A stretch of DNA of 64,000 nucleotides from Rubellimicrobium arenae (lineage in GTDB: Bacteria > Pseudomonadota > Alphaproteobacteria > Rhodobacterales > Rhodobacteraceae), in the NCBI RefSeq assembly GCF_017916295.1, contig NZ_JAFMSS010000004.1, forward strand, positions 62,001 to 126,000, written 5' to 3'. Both the position numbers and the translations under genes were made by a program. Positions 8,168 through 16,326 of the stretch are shown in pieces (position 1 is the first letter of the stretch; each line of letters begins with the position of its first letter). Under the pieces are notes generated by a model, which was not told the DNA's origin, ran no database searches, and saw only the letters and a list, made by a program, of their open reading frames with translations.

Positions 8168-9133
8168 TCAGGCGGCGAGCGAGGTTTCGATGCCCTTGCA
8201 GGCCTCGACCAGGCCCTTCACGGCGTCCACGGACTTCTGGAACATCGCCTGTTCCGCGTCGTCCATGGAAATCTCGATCACGCGTTCCACGCCGCCGGCG
8301 CCGATCACGGTCGGGACGCCCACATACATCCCGTCGAGGCCGTAGGCCCCCGAGACATGCGCGGCGCAGGGCAGGACGCGCTTCTGGTCCTTGAGGAAAG
8401 CCTCGGCCATCTCGATCGCCGACTGGGCGGGGGCGTAGAAGGCGGAGCCGGTCTTGAGAAGGCCCACGATCTCGGCGCCGCCGTCGCGGGTGCGCTGAAC
8501 GATGCCGTCGAGCTTGTCCTGCGAGGTCCAGCCCATCTTGACGAGGTCGGGGAGCGGGATGCCGGCGACGGTCGAGTAGCGCACGAGCGGGACCATGGTG
8601 TCGCCGTGGCCGCCCAGCACGAAGGCGGTCACGTCCTTCATGGACACGCCGAACTCGACCGACAGGAAGTGCCGGAAGCGCGCGGAGTCGAGGACGCCCG
8701 CCATGCCGCAGACCATGTTGTGCGGCAGGCCCGAGAATTCGCGCAGCGCCCAGACCATCGCGTCGAGCGGGTTGGTGATGCAGATGACGAAGGCGTTGGG
8801 GGCATGAGCCTTGATGCCTTCGCCTACCGACTTCATGACCTTGAGGTTGATGCCCAGGAGGTCGTCGCGGCTCATGCCCGGCTTGCGGGGGACGCCGGCG
8901 GTGACGATGCAGACATCGGCGCCCGCGATCTCCTCGTAGGAGTTGGCGCCCTTGAGCGACGCGTCGAAGCCCGCCGAGGGGCCGGACTGGGCGATGTCGA
9001 GCGCCTTGCCCTGGGGCGTGCCCTCGGCGATGTCGAAGAGGATGACGTCGCCCAGCTCCTTGAGCGCGACGAGATGCGCGAGGGTGCCGCCGATCTGTCC
9101 GGCACCGATAAGGGCGATCTTGGGTCTGGCCAT
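8168..9133 (-). CDS. mdh: malate dehydrogenase (NAD, LDH-like type)
   Basis: The enzyme oxidises malate to oxaloacetate in the TCA cycle. The 321-residue protein is of the lactate-dehydrogenase-like class found in alphaproteobacteria. It has the NAD-binding GAGQIG at 10-15 and the acidic Asp34 that selects NAD. The substrate arginines lie in VPRKPGMSR (81-89). NPLD is near 121 and the catalytic His176 is in GGHGDTM. It heads the mdh-suc gene block on the minus strand. A hairpin follows the stop. Confidence 0.97.
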   Translation of the reverse strand: MARPKIALIGAGQIGGTLAHLVALKELGDVILFDIAEGTPQGKALDIAQSGPSAGFDASLKGANSYEEIAGADVCIVTAGVPRKPGMSRDDLLGINLKVMKSVGEGIKAHAPNAFVICITNPLDAMVWALREFSGLPHNMVCGMAGVLDSARFRHFLSVEFGVSMKDVTAFVLGGHGDTMVPLVRYSTVAGIPLPDLVKMGWTSQDKLDGIVQRTRDGGAEIVGLLKTGSAFYAPAQSAIEMAEAFLKDQKRVLPCAAHVSGAYGLDGMYVGVPTVIGAGGVERVIEISMDDAEQAMFQKSVDAVKGLVEACKGIETSLAA

Positions 9134-9260
9134 GTCAGGAAGTTCCTTCGCGCGAATGGGTCGGGCGAAGGCGTAGCCAAGCCGTCCCGGCCGCGCAAGG
9201 GCGCGGAGGCCCGCCGAACGGCCACCGCGGGATGATTGCGCTAACCTGCGCGGGAGGGGG

Positions 9261-9668
9261 TCAGCTTTCGATGCCGTCGAGGGCGGGCTCGGCGCCGCGC
9301 GCGCTCAGGTCCACGACCAGACGGGTTTCCCCGCCCTGCGCCCGCACGAGGTGGATGCGGTTCATGCCCAGCTCCACGTCCTGCGCGCCGAAGCCCCAGA
9401 TGCCGCCGACCGAGACCACGAGCCCCTGCGGCTCGCCCGTCGGGCCGGTGACGACGTCCGCGACCTGCCCCAGGTCCTCGAGCGCGAGGTCCTCGGCCCG
9501 GATGGGCGCGCCCCAGCGGGCGATCGGGTCCTCGGTGGCGTAAAGATGCTCACCCACGAGCGCCGCCGCGCCTTCGGCCTTGCTCTGGAGCTTGGCCCGG
9601 TCCATACCGTCGGCCATCGTGAAAACCGCGAGCCCGATCGTCGCCGCCGTGATGATGGGAAGATCCAT
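9261..9668 (-). CDS. PRC-barrel-like protein with N-terminal hydrophobic segment
   Basis: This 135-residue protein begins with a short hydrophobic segment (ITAATIGLAVFTMA), possibly a signal peptide or anchor. Residues 55-105 resemble a PRC-barrel: an ED-LGQVADVVTGPTGE strand-turn, then GLVVSVGGIWGFG and a DVEL strand. PRC-barrels are small beta domains of often regulatory or RNA-binding function. The assignment rests on pattern recognition. It is upstream of mdh on the same strand with a 127-bp gap, so linkage is uncertain. Confidence 0.7.
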   Translation of the reverse strand: MDLPIITAATIGLAVFTMADGMDRAKLQSKAEGAAALVGEHLYATEDPIARWGAPIRAEDLALEDLGQVADVVTGPTGEPQGLVVSVGGIWGFGAQDVELGMNRIHLVRAQGGETRLVVDLSARGAEPALDGIES

Positions 9669-9794
9669 CCTGTTCCCCTGCCTCAGGGCGGCCCGCCAGC
9701 CGCCTCACCGTCCCTGGTCCTGATTCGGCCAAGGCGCTTCGTGAGAGGAACACCGGAAGGCCCGGTCCGGTTCCCTGGCCACTGTCAAGCCGTC

Positions 9795-10100
9795 TCAGGC
9801 TCCTTCGTCGAGAACCGGAAGCTCGTCGGGCGTCATCTCGAAGGCGTGGCCCGAGGCGATCATGCAGGTGGGCCCGCCGGGGCTGGTCACCGTCAGCGTC
9901 CAGGTCCCCGTCTCCTCGGAGGCATAAAGCTCGACCACGGAGTCGGCGGCGTCCAGCGCGATGGACTTGCGGCTTTCGCCCCAGTTTTCCGCGAGATGGC
10001 GGGCCATCACCTCGTGGTCCGAGCATTGCGCGTCCTGGGCTTGGGCCGCCCCCGCCACGAGGGCGAGCGCCAGCACGGGGATCGTCGTTCGAAGCATCAT
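9795..10100 (-). CDS. small periplasmic hypothetical protein
   Basis: A 101-residue secreted protein with a clear signal peptide ending in AGAAQAQDAQ. The mature part has two cysteines (DAQCSDHE and PTCMIAS) that could form one disulfide, and a beta-rich middle (VVELYASEETGTWTLTV). I do not recognise a function. The ATG at 10100 was chosen over a GTG two codons upstream because AGAGG stands 5 nt before it; the ATG at 10097 is equally possible. It is divergent from the NnrU gene. Confidence 0.7.
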   Translation of the reverse strand: MMLRTTIPVLALALVAGAAQAQDAQCSDHEVMARHLAENWGESRKSIALDAADSVVELYASEETGTWTLTVTSPGGPTCMIASGHAFEMTPDELPVLDEGA

Positions 10101-10285
10101 CGTCACCTCTTGTCTGGGGCGGTCCGGCAGGACCGGCGTGGGCTGCGTCGCGGTGGGGGCGCCACGGGATCGGAAAAAAGAGTTGACGCGCCATGCCGTG
10201 CTGTTCTCGCAACGCGGAGCCGCGCGAATCGTTGCAAGGCGCCGTGTTCCACGCGAGGTTTTCCGCAGATTTCGAGGACGCCGCC

Positions 10286-10834
10286 GTGATCCAGCTTTCC
10301 CTGGGCCTTCTGGCCTTCAGCCTGCCGCATCTGTGGAAACGGCTCTGGCCGGAGACGCGCCTGCGGCTGGGCGACCCGGGCAAGGGGATCGTCGCGATCC
10401 TGTCCGTGGCGGGGATCTGGCTGATCGCGCGGGGCTACGGCGCCTGGGACGACGCGCCGCAGGTCTGGAATCCGGCCCCCGTCACGCGGCACATCAACAA
10501 CCTGCTGGTGGTGGTGGGCTTCTACTTTTTCGTCGCCTCGGGGATGGGGGTCTGGGGCGCGCGCGTGAACCGGCACCCGCAGCTGACCGGGGTGATCCTG
10601 TGGGCGGTGGCGCATCTGCTGGTGAACGGCGACCTGGCCTCGATCCTGCTGTTCGGCGGGCTGCTTGTCTGGGCGGTGCTGGAGATCGTGCTGATCAACC
10701 GCGCGGTTCCCGGATGGACGCCGCCCCCGCGCCCGCCCCTGGGCAAGGAGGCGACGGCGGTGGTCCTCGCGCTGGTCCTCGTCGCCGTGGTCGGCTACAT
10801 CCACGGCTGGATCGGCCCCTGGCCCTTTGGATGA
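10286..10834 (+). CDS. NnrU family membrane protein
   Basis: This 182-residue protein has five or six hydrophobic helices and belongs to the NnrU family. That family is linked to nitrite/nitric-oxide respiration in some alphaproteobacteria and is related to isoprenoid/carotenoid membrane proteins. Family-like parts are FSLPHLWKRL at the start and VTRHINNLLVVVGF and VNRHPQLTGVILWAVAHLL in the middle. A longer frame begins at 10193, but the extra 31 residues are unlike a membrane-protein start. The GTG at 10286 has GAGGA 6 nt upstream and was chosen. No denitrification genes are nearby, so the role here is open. Confidence 0.85.
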   Translation: MIQLSLGLLAFSLPHLWKRLWPETRLRLGDPGKGIVAILSVAGIWLIARGYGAWDDAPQVWNPAPVTRHINNLLVVVGFYFFVASGMGVWGARVNRHPQLTGVILWAVAHLLVNGDLASILLFGGLLVWAVLEIVLINRAVPGWTPPPRPPLGKEATAVVLALVLVAVVGYIHGWIGPWPFG

Positions 10835-10838
10835 TGCG

Positions 10839-11042
10839 ATGCGCCTTTACCGCTTCCTGTCGGAGGACGACACCTCCGCCTTCTGCCACAAGGTGTCCGA
10901 AGCCCTGTCGAAGGGCTGGGACCTTTACGGCGAGCCCAGCTACGCCTTCGACGCCCATCGGGGCGTGATGCGGTGCGGCCAGGCCGTCACCAAGGAGGTC
11001 GAGGGGACCTACTCCTCGGACCTCAAGCTCGGCCAGCTTTGA
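10839..11042 (+). CDS. DUF1737 domain protein
   Basis: A 67-residue protein matching the DUF1737 pattern: MRLYRFLSEDD, then SKGWDLYGEPSYAFD and MRCGQAVTKEV. This domain is a small cytoplasmic module of unknown function common in Rhodobacteraceae. It starts 4 bp after the NnrU stop and is probably coexpressed with it. The ATG at 10839 gives the family N-terminus; a TTG at 10827 would add four residues. Its stop abuts the stop of the convergent helicase gene. Confidence 0.8.
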   Translation: MRLYRFLSEDDTSAFCHKVSEALSKGWDLYGEPSYAFDAHRGVMRCGQAVTKEVEGTYSSDLKLGQL

Positions 11043-12578
11043 TCATTCCTCCGCCTCGCCGGCGAGGGCGAGGGTCCCGGGCGCCTGCTGCCTGAGGTCG
11101 TCGGTGCCCAGCGGCTCCTTGGGCCGCGCGAGGCGGTTGGCCACGACCCAGCGCAGCTCCTGGCTCGCGCGGGTGATCGCCACATAGGCGAGGCGCTTCC
11201 AGAGCTGCTGCCCGGCCTCGACCCGGCCCATGCGGGCGGCCACGAAGATGTCGGGGGCGAAGACCTGCACGACGTCCCATTGCGACCCCTGCGCCTTGTG
11301 GATCGTCACCGCCGCGCCGTGCAGGAAGGTCGCGCCCATCTGCGCGGCGTAGGGGATGAAGGGCTCCTCCTCGCCTTCCTTCTCGATCTTGACGATGGAG
11401 GCGGCGGACACCTGGGGCTCCTCGGCGCCGATGACGTGGAGGCGGGAAAAGCCGGGCTTGCGGCCCGGTCCCAGGTAGATGACCTGCGCCCCCTTGATGA
11501 GGCCCCGCGCCTCGAGGTCGAGCCGCTTCTTGCGATGCTTCATCGGCAGCTCGATCCCGTCGCAGATCAGCGGCTCGCCGGGCAGCAGTTCCGTCTCGGG
11601 GGCGCCGTGGGCGCTGCGGAAGGCGTGGATCAGCTTGATCCGGGTGGCGTTGCGCCAGACGAGGACGGGGGAGCGGGCCATGAGGTCGCTGTCCACCCGG
11701 CCCGTCACATGGACGCGCGGGTCGCGGCGGGCCGCCTCCTGCACCATGTCCTCGAAGGTCTCGAATTCGAGGTTGGGGTCGGCCAGCGCATGGGCGAGGT
11801 CGAGGATGGGGGAGTCGGCCTCCTGCCGGTGGATGCGGGTCAGCGACTTGACCTTGTCCTGGGGCAGGCGGTCGAAGACCATGCCGCCGCCCTGGCCCTG
11901 CACGGGGGGCAGCTGCGCCGGGTCGCCGAACAGGACCAGGGTCGGGAAGATCTCCTTGAGATCCTCGAACTGGCGTTCGTCGAGCATGGAGGATTCGTCG
12001 ATGAAGCCCACGTCCAGCGGCTCCTCGCGGCGCTTCCAGCCGGTGATGAAGTCCGAGCCGCGCAGCCCCGCCGCGGCCAGCGCGGCGGGCACGGAGCCGT
12101 GGAGGCCATAGGCCTCCTTGGCGCGGTCGAGCTGGGCGTCGGTGAGCTGGCCCGTGGTCGGACGGTCGCCCTGGCCCGCCAGCCATTCGGCGACCTTCTC
12201 GAACTCCGGGTCGTAGACGGGGGTGTAAAGGATGCGGTGGATCGTGGTCGCCGGCACGCCCTTGGTCCGCAGCACCGAGGCCGCCTTGTTGGTGGGCGCG
12301 AGGATGGCGAGGGTGCGGCGATCCTTCTTGCGCTTGGATTCCCAGTCCGGGGACACGATCTCGACCCCCGCCCGGCGAAGCGCCTGGGTCAGGGAGGCGA
12401 GGAGCATGGTCTTGCCGGACCCCGCCTTGCCGGTGATGGCCAGGACGGAGGGCGCGCGGTCGGGGTTCGCGGGGGCGAGGTCGCCGTCGTCGAGCCCGAC
12501 CCCGGCCTGGGCCAGGACGGTCGAAACGGCCGACCACGCAGCGGACTGGTCGGAGGACAGGGCGGGAAGGTCGGCCAT
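11043..12578 (-). CDS. RecD-like ATP-dependent DNA helicase
   Basis: A 511-residue superfamily 1B helicase resembling stand-alone RecD/TraA-type enzymes. Walker A is GKAGSGKT at 50-57 and motif II is DESSMLDE. The QLPPVQGQGGG segment is the usual motif III. The C-terminal UvrD_C_2-like part has VTIHKAQGSQWDVV and YVAITRASQEL. No RecB or RecC gene is nearby, so it is not part of a RecBCD operon. Such proteins probably unwind DNA during repair or replication restart. The stop codon directly abuts that of the convergent DUF1737 gene (TGATCA). Confidence 0.88.
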   Translation of the reverse strand: MADLPALSSDQSAAWSAVSTVLAQAGVGLDDGDLAPANPDRAPSVLAITGKAGSGKTMLLASLTQALRRAGVEIVSPDWESKRKKDRRTLAILAPTNKAASVLRTKGVPATTIHRILYTPVYDPEFEKVAEWLAGQGDRPTTGQLTDAQLDRAKEAYGLHGSVPAALAAAGLRGSDFITGWKRREEPLDVGFIDESSMLDERQFEDLKEIFPTLVLFGDPAQLPPVQGQGGGMVFDRLPQDKVKSLTRIHRQEADSPILDLAHALADPNLEFETFEDMVQEAARRDPRVHVTGRVDSDLMARSPVLVWRNATRIKLIHAFRSAHGAPETELLPGEPLICDGIELPMKHRKKRLDLEARGLIKGAQVIYLGPGRKPGFSRLHVIGAEEPQVSAASIVKIEKEGEEEPFIPYAAQMGATFLHGAAVTIHKAQGSQWDVVQVFAPDIFVAARMGRVEAGQQLWKRLAYVAITRASQELRWVVANRLARPKEPLGTDDLRQQAPGTLALAGEAEE

Positions 12579-12653
12579 GGCCGCCTACCTAGCCGCCCGG
12601 ACCCGCCGCGGCCAGAGGGGAGCGGTCCCCCGCGCCCCCGGGGCACCCGGCCG

Positions 12654-13415
12654 TCAGCCCCGAAGCGCCCGGAAGCCGGCCGAGGCGCCCCAGCCGGCGG
12701 CGATGGCGATGGCAAGGGCCATGAGGCCGTACAGGAAGGGCTGCTCCTGGGCGAGGGCGAAGAGCCACCGTTCGAGCCCGACCTTGCGGACGTAGATGCT
12801 GGCTTCGTAGCTGTCGACGATCCGGCCGTCGCGGGTCAGGAAGATGCGGGTGACGTAGTCGCCTTCGGTCAGGTTGGCGGGCAGGCCGATCTCGGTGCGG
12901 AAAAGGGTCTCCTGCTCGAAGTCGACGCCGCCTTCGAGGATCTGGTAGCTGCCCTCCTGCTCGCGGATGCGGATCAGGGCGTCGAGGAAATCCTCTCGGT
13001 TGCCGACGTCGTTGCCGATGGCCCGGATGGCGCGCGGGATCGAGATGGAATGGCGCAGATCCTCGGTGTCGCGAAGGATCCGGTCCAGGGGGCCGGTGGT
13101 CGCGACGGCGTAGAAGGTCGGCGCGGCGTCCACCCGGACGGCGCGGCTGTTGACCCAGATGCCGAGCCGGCGCTCGGCCTCGCGCACGGTGAGGGGCTCC
13201 TGGGGGCCGGAGACCGTGATGATCACTTGGAGCGGCGCGGGCTGGGGCGCGGGCGCGGCCCGCTTCACCGCCCCGAAGATCAGGATGTCCGAGCCGTCGA
13301 AGGTGGCGGTGATGGCGACCTCGTCGCTGGACAGGCCGAGGACGATCTCCTCGGCCCGGGCGGGGGCCACCACCGCCAGCAGGAGGGCGAGGAGGGCGGC
13401 CCAGGTCCGGATCAT
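12654..13415 (-). CDS. TIGR02186 family protein, envelope partner of the TauE/SafE exporter
   Basis: A 253-residue protein with a signal peptide (ALLALLLAVVAPARA) and one C-terminal membrane helix (FLYGLMALAIAIAAGWGASAG), so most of it is periplasmic and anchored at the end. It fits the alphaproteobacterial family TIGR02186, whose function is not defined and which usually sits beside a TauE/SafE gene. The start overlaps the exporter stop as ATGA, indicating translational coupling. A longer open frame reaching back to about 14081 is antisense-type noise and was discarded. Confidence 0.82.
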   Translation of the reverse strand: MIRTWAALLALLLAVVAPARAEEIVLGLSSDEVAITATFDGSDILIFGAVKRAAPAPQPAPLQVIITVSGPQEPLTVREAERRLGIWVNSRAVRVDAAPTFYAVATTGPLDRILRDTEDLRHSISIPRAIRAIGNDVGNREDFLDALIRIREQEGSYQILEGGVDFEQETLFRTEIGLPANLTEGDYVTRIFLTRDGRIVDSYEASIYVRKVGLERWLFALAQEQPFLYGLMALAIAIAAGWGASAGFRALRG

Positions 13416-14320
13416 TCGACCGGCTCGACGGAAAAGATCTCCTCCGGCTGGAGGAGGAGGGTCAGGGCGAGCTGGAGGCAGACCGCGAGGACGAGGATGG
13501 CCAGCATGATGCGCAGATGCTCGGGCTTGAGGCGGGTCCCGATCTGCGCGCCGACCTGCGCGCCGATGACGCCGCCCAGGATCAGCAGGACCGCCAGGAC
13601 CACGTCCACCGTCTGGTTGGTCGTGGCGTGGAGCAGGGTGGTGAAGGCGGTCAGGAAGATGATCTGGAAGGTGGACGTCCCGATCACGACCTTGGTCGGC
13701 ATCCCGAGCAGGTAGATCATCGCGGGGACGAGGATAAAGCCGCCGCCCACGCCCATGATCGCCGACAGCAGGCCCACGAAGAGCCCCACCAGGATCGGCG
13801 GGATGACCGAGATGTAGAGGCCCGAGACGCGGAACCGCGTCTTGAAGGGCAGCGCATGGACCCAGTTGTGGCGCCGCCGCTGCGGGGCCACGCCCGACCG
13901 GGTCCGCAGGATCGCGCGGAGCGATTCCCAGAACATGAGGCCGCCCACGGTCCCGAGGAAGGCGACGTAGCAAAGGCGAACCAGCAGGTCGACCTGGCCC
14001 AGGGCCTTGAGGAGGTTGAACACCATCACGCCCAGCGCCGAGCCGAGGAGCCCGCCGATCAGCAGGACGGTGCCCATCCACATGTCCACCGTGCGCCGCT
14101 GGAGATGCGTGAGCAGCGCCGAGAAGGACGAGGCGACGATCTGGTTGGCCGAGGTGGCTACGGCCACCGCCGGCGGGATGCCGACCAGGAACAGGAGCGG
14201 CGTGATCAGGAAGCCCCCGCCCACCCCGAACATGCCGGACAGCAGCCCCACCAGCCCCCCGAGGCCCAGGAGGAGGAAGGCGTTGACCGAAACCTCGGCG
14301 ATGGGAAGGTAGAGCTGCAT
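13412..14320 (-). CDS. TauE/SafE (TSUP) family sulfite or sulfur-compound exporter
   Basis: A 302-residue membrane protein with about eight helices in two inverted halves. Each half carries the family GxxxGxxxxxxGxGGGF-type signature: GLLSGMFGVGGGFLI near the start and GLLSAIMGVGGGFIL in the middle. TSUP proteins export sulfite, sulfoacetate or related anions. It forms a two-gene unit with the TIGR02186 protein. The start ATG gives MQLYLPIAEVSVNAF. It lies downstream of the nucleoside cluster but is separated from it by a strong terminator. Confidence 0.9.
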   Translation of the reverse strand: MQLYLPIAEVSVNAFLLLGLGGLVGLLSGMFGVGGGFLITPLLFLVGIPPAVAVATSANQIVASSFSALLTHLQRRTVDMWMGTVLLIGGLLGSALGVMVFNLLKALGQVDLLVRLCYVAFLGTVGGLMFWESLRAILRTRSGVAPQRRRHNWVHALPFKTRFRVSGLYISVIPPILVGLFVGLLSAIMGVGGGFILVPAMIYLLGMPTKVVIGTSTFQIIFLTAFTTLLHATTNQTVDVVLAVLLILGGVIGAQVGAQIGTRLKPEHLRIMLAILVLAVCLQLALTLLLQPEEIFSVEPVE

Positions 14321-14395
14321 GGCGTTCCCGCGACCGTGCCGCCAGTCAATAGCGGAAAGGGTTGATATCCAATGACCCCCGACCGCGTGGGGCCG

Positions 14396-14415
14396 AAAAT
14401 CCTTCGGCGAAGGAT
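14396..14415 (-). terminator. intrinsic terminator of the nucleoside operon
   Basis: A 7-bp stem (ATCCTTC / GAAGGAT, loop GCC) is followed on the minus strand by TTTT. It lies 34-53 bp after the purine nucleoside phosphorylase stop codon. It separates the nucleoside operon from the TauE/SafE pair. Confidence 0.7.
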
Positions 14416-14448
14416 ATGGGGCACAGTATGGCGCACGGGCCGGCGCGG

Positions 14449-15252
14449 TCAGGCCGAATCGCGGAGCATCCGCCGCAGCACCCGTTCCAGCTTGGCCGCG
14501 CCGAGGGGGGCCATGGCCTTCGTATGCTCGTGGCTGATCGATTCGGCGGACAGGCCCGCCGCCATGTTGGTCAGGACCGACACCGCCGCGACCCGAAGGC
14601 CCAGGAAGCGGGCCAGGATCACCTCGGGCACCGTGGACATGCCGACCGCGTCGGCGCCCAGGGTGCGGATGGCCCGGATCTCGGCGGGGGTCTCGAAGGA
14701 CGGGCCGGAGTACCAGGCGTAGACGCCTTCGTGCAGGTGGACGCCCTCGGCCGCGGCGGCGTCGCGCAGCCCCATGCGCAGGCCCGGATCGTGGGCGTCG
14801 GTCATGGGCACGAAGCGGGCGTCCGTGGGCTCTCCGATCAGGGGATTGAGGCCGGAGAAGTTGATGTGGTCCGACAGGAGCATGACCGATCCGGTCGGCA
14901 TGTCGGCGCGCAGCGATCCCGCGGCGTTGGTGAGGACCAGCGCCTCGGCGCCGAGGGCCTTCAGCACCTCGAGCGGGAGCCGCATCGCCGCCGGGTCGCC
15001 GGATTCGTAATAATGGGCGCGGCCGCCGAAGACGGCGACGCGGACCCCCTCGAGGGTGCCGATCACGAGGTTCGGGGTGTGGCCGGACACCCCGGCATGG
15101 GGAAAGCCCGAAAGGTCCGCGTAGGGGATGGCCACCCCGTCCACCTGCCCGGCGATATGGCCGAGCCCCGATCCCAGCACGAGGCCCAGGCGGACGGGGT
15201 CGTGCCCCGCCCGGTCCTTGATGATGGCGGCGAGGTCGGCGGCGCGGGTCAT
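14449..15252 (-). CDS. purine-nucleoside phosphorylase
   Basis: The enzyme splits purine nucleosides with phosphate to free base and ribose-1-phosphate. The 267-residue protein is of the trimeric PNP/MTAP class. It has LVLGSGLGHIAG at 20-31, the phosphate/base-site segment GGRAHYYESGD in place of the usual GRxHxYEG, and LVLTNAAGSLR. MSTVPEVILAR and NMAAGLS are in the C-terminal half. The frame continues 20 residues upstream, but MTRAADLAAII is the family-like start. It follows four genes of a nucleoside importer on the same strand, so import and phosphorolysis are linked. It could also be annotated as xanthosine or guanosine phosphorylase. Confidence 0.93.
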   Translation of the reverse strand: MTRAADLAAIIKDRAGHDPVRLGLVLGSGLGHIAGQVDGVAIPYADLSGFPHAGVSGHTPNLVIGTLEGVRVAVFGGRAHYYESGDPAAMRLPLEVLKALGAEALVLTNAAGSLRADMPTGSVMLLSDHINFSGLNPLIGEPTDARFVPMTDAHDPGLRMGLRDAAAAEGVHLHEGVYAWYSGPSFETPAEIRAIRTLGADAVGMSTVPEVILARFLGLRVAAVSVLTNMAAGLSAESISHEHTKAMAPLGAAKLERVLRRMLRDSA

Positions 15253-15351
15253 GGGCGGTCCATCAGGGCAGGGGCGCGAGGGGATCGGGCCGGTGGGAAC
15301 GGGCGCGGCCAAACGGGGCCGGCCGGGGGCGGCAGGGTGCGGGGAGCGGGC

Positions 15352-16323
15352 CTACCGCTCCTTGACATAGGGCTCTCCGCCGGCGCGGGGCGGGATCGCG
15401 CGGCCGACGAAGCCCGCGAGGATGATGACCGTCAGGATGTAGGGCATCGCGTCGAGAAGCTGGCCTTGGATGCTGAAGCCGAAGCTTTGCTGGAAAAGCG
15501 CGGGCCGGAGGGCCAGGGCCTGGAGGAAGCCGAAGAGCAGGCAGGCCCCGAGCGCCGGGAAGGGGCGCCACTTGGCGAAGATCAGCGCGGCCAGCGCGAT
15601 GTAGCCCCGGCCCGCCGTCATGTCCCGCACGAAGCCTGCGGCGGGTTCGGCCGTCGAGAGCTGGGCGCCGGCCAGCGCGCAAAGGACCCCCGCGATGGCC
15701 ACCGCGGCAAAGCGCAGCCGCGTGACCGAGATCCCCGCGGTGTCCACGGCGGCCGGGTTTTCGCCCACGGCGCGCAGGCGCAGGCCGAAGCGGGTCCGGT
15801 ACAGCACCCACCACGACAGCGGCACGGCCAGGAGCCCGGCATAGACCAGGATCGTATGCCCCGAGAGCACCTCGGAGTAGAGGGAGCCCAGGATGGGCAG
15901 GTCGCGGATCTCGGTCGCGCCGGGGAAGGTCAGCTCCTCGAAGCGCTGGCCGTCGCCCAGCTGGGGCGTGCGCCCGCCCTCGGCGAACCAGCTCTGGCCG
16001 ACGACGACGGTCAGGCCCGAGGCCAGGAAGTTGATCGCCACGCCCGAGATGAGCTGGTTGCCGCGGAAGGTGATCGAGGCGAGCCCGTGAACCGCCGACA
16101 GCGCCAGCGACCCGGCGATGCCGACGAGCAGGCCGAGCCAGACCGAACCCGTCGTGGCGGCGAAGCCCGCGGCGAGAAAGGCCGCGACGAGCATCTTGCC
16201 CTCGAGGCCGATGTCGAAGATGCCCGCGCGCTCGGAGAAGAGGCCCGCGAGGCAGGCCAGGAGCAGGGGCGAGGCGAGCCGGAGCGTCGCGTCGAGAATC
16301 TGGAGAAGGGTGGCCCAGTCCAT
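15352..16323 (-). CDS. nucleoside ABC transporter permease 2 (BmpA-linked, YufQ-like)
   Basis: A 323-residue inner-membrane permease with about nine helices, of the BPD_transp_2 family used by BMP/nucleoside importers and ribose transporters. Recognisable parts are SERAGIFDIGLEGKML (residues 27-42), SITFRGNQLISGVAINFLA and the coupling region GENPAAVDTAGISVTRLR. It begins 3 bp after the stop of permease 1 and acts with it as a heterodimer. A 99-bp GC-rich gap separates it from the phosphorylase gene. Confidence 0.93.
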   Translation of the reverse strand: MDWATLLQILDATLRLASPLLLACLAGLFSERAGIFDIGLEGKMLVAAFLAAGFAATTGSVWLGLLVGIAGSLALSAVHGLASITFRGNQLISGVAINFLASGLTVVVGQSWFAEGGRTPQLGDGQRFEELTFPGATEIRDLPILGSLYSEVLSGHTILVYAGLLAVPLSWWVLYRTRFGLRLRAVGENPAAVDTAGISVTRLRFAAVAIAGVLCALAGAQLSTAEPAAGFVRDMTAGRGYIALAALIFAKWRPFPALGACLLFGFLQALALRPALFQQSFGFSIQGQLLDAMPYILTVIILAGFVGRAIPPRAGGEPYVKER

Positions 16324-16326
16324 CGC

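Noticed and set aside
11280..13715. An 811-codon open frame on the plus strand
   Set aside because: It is antisense to the RecD-like helicase and the TIGR02186 gene and has no recognisable domain.
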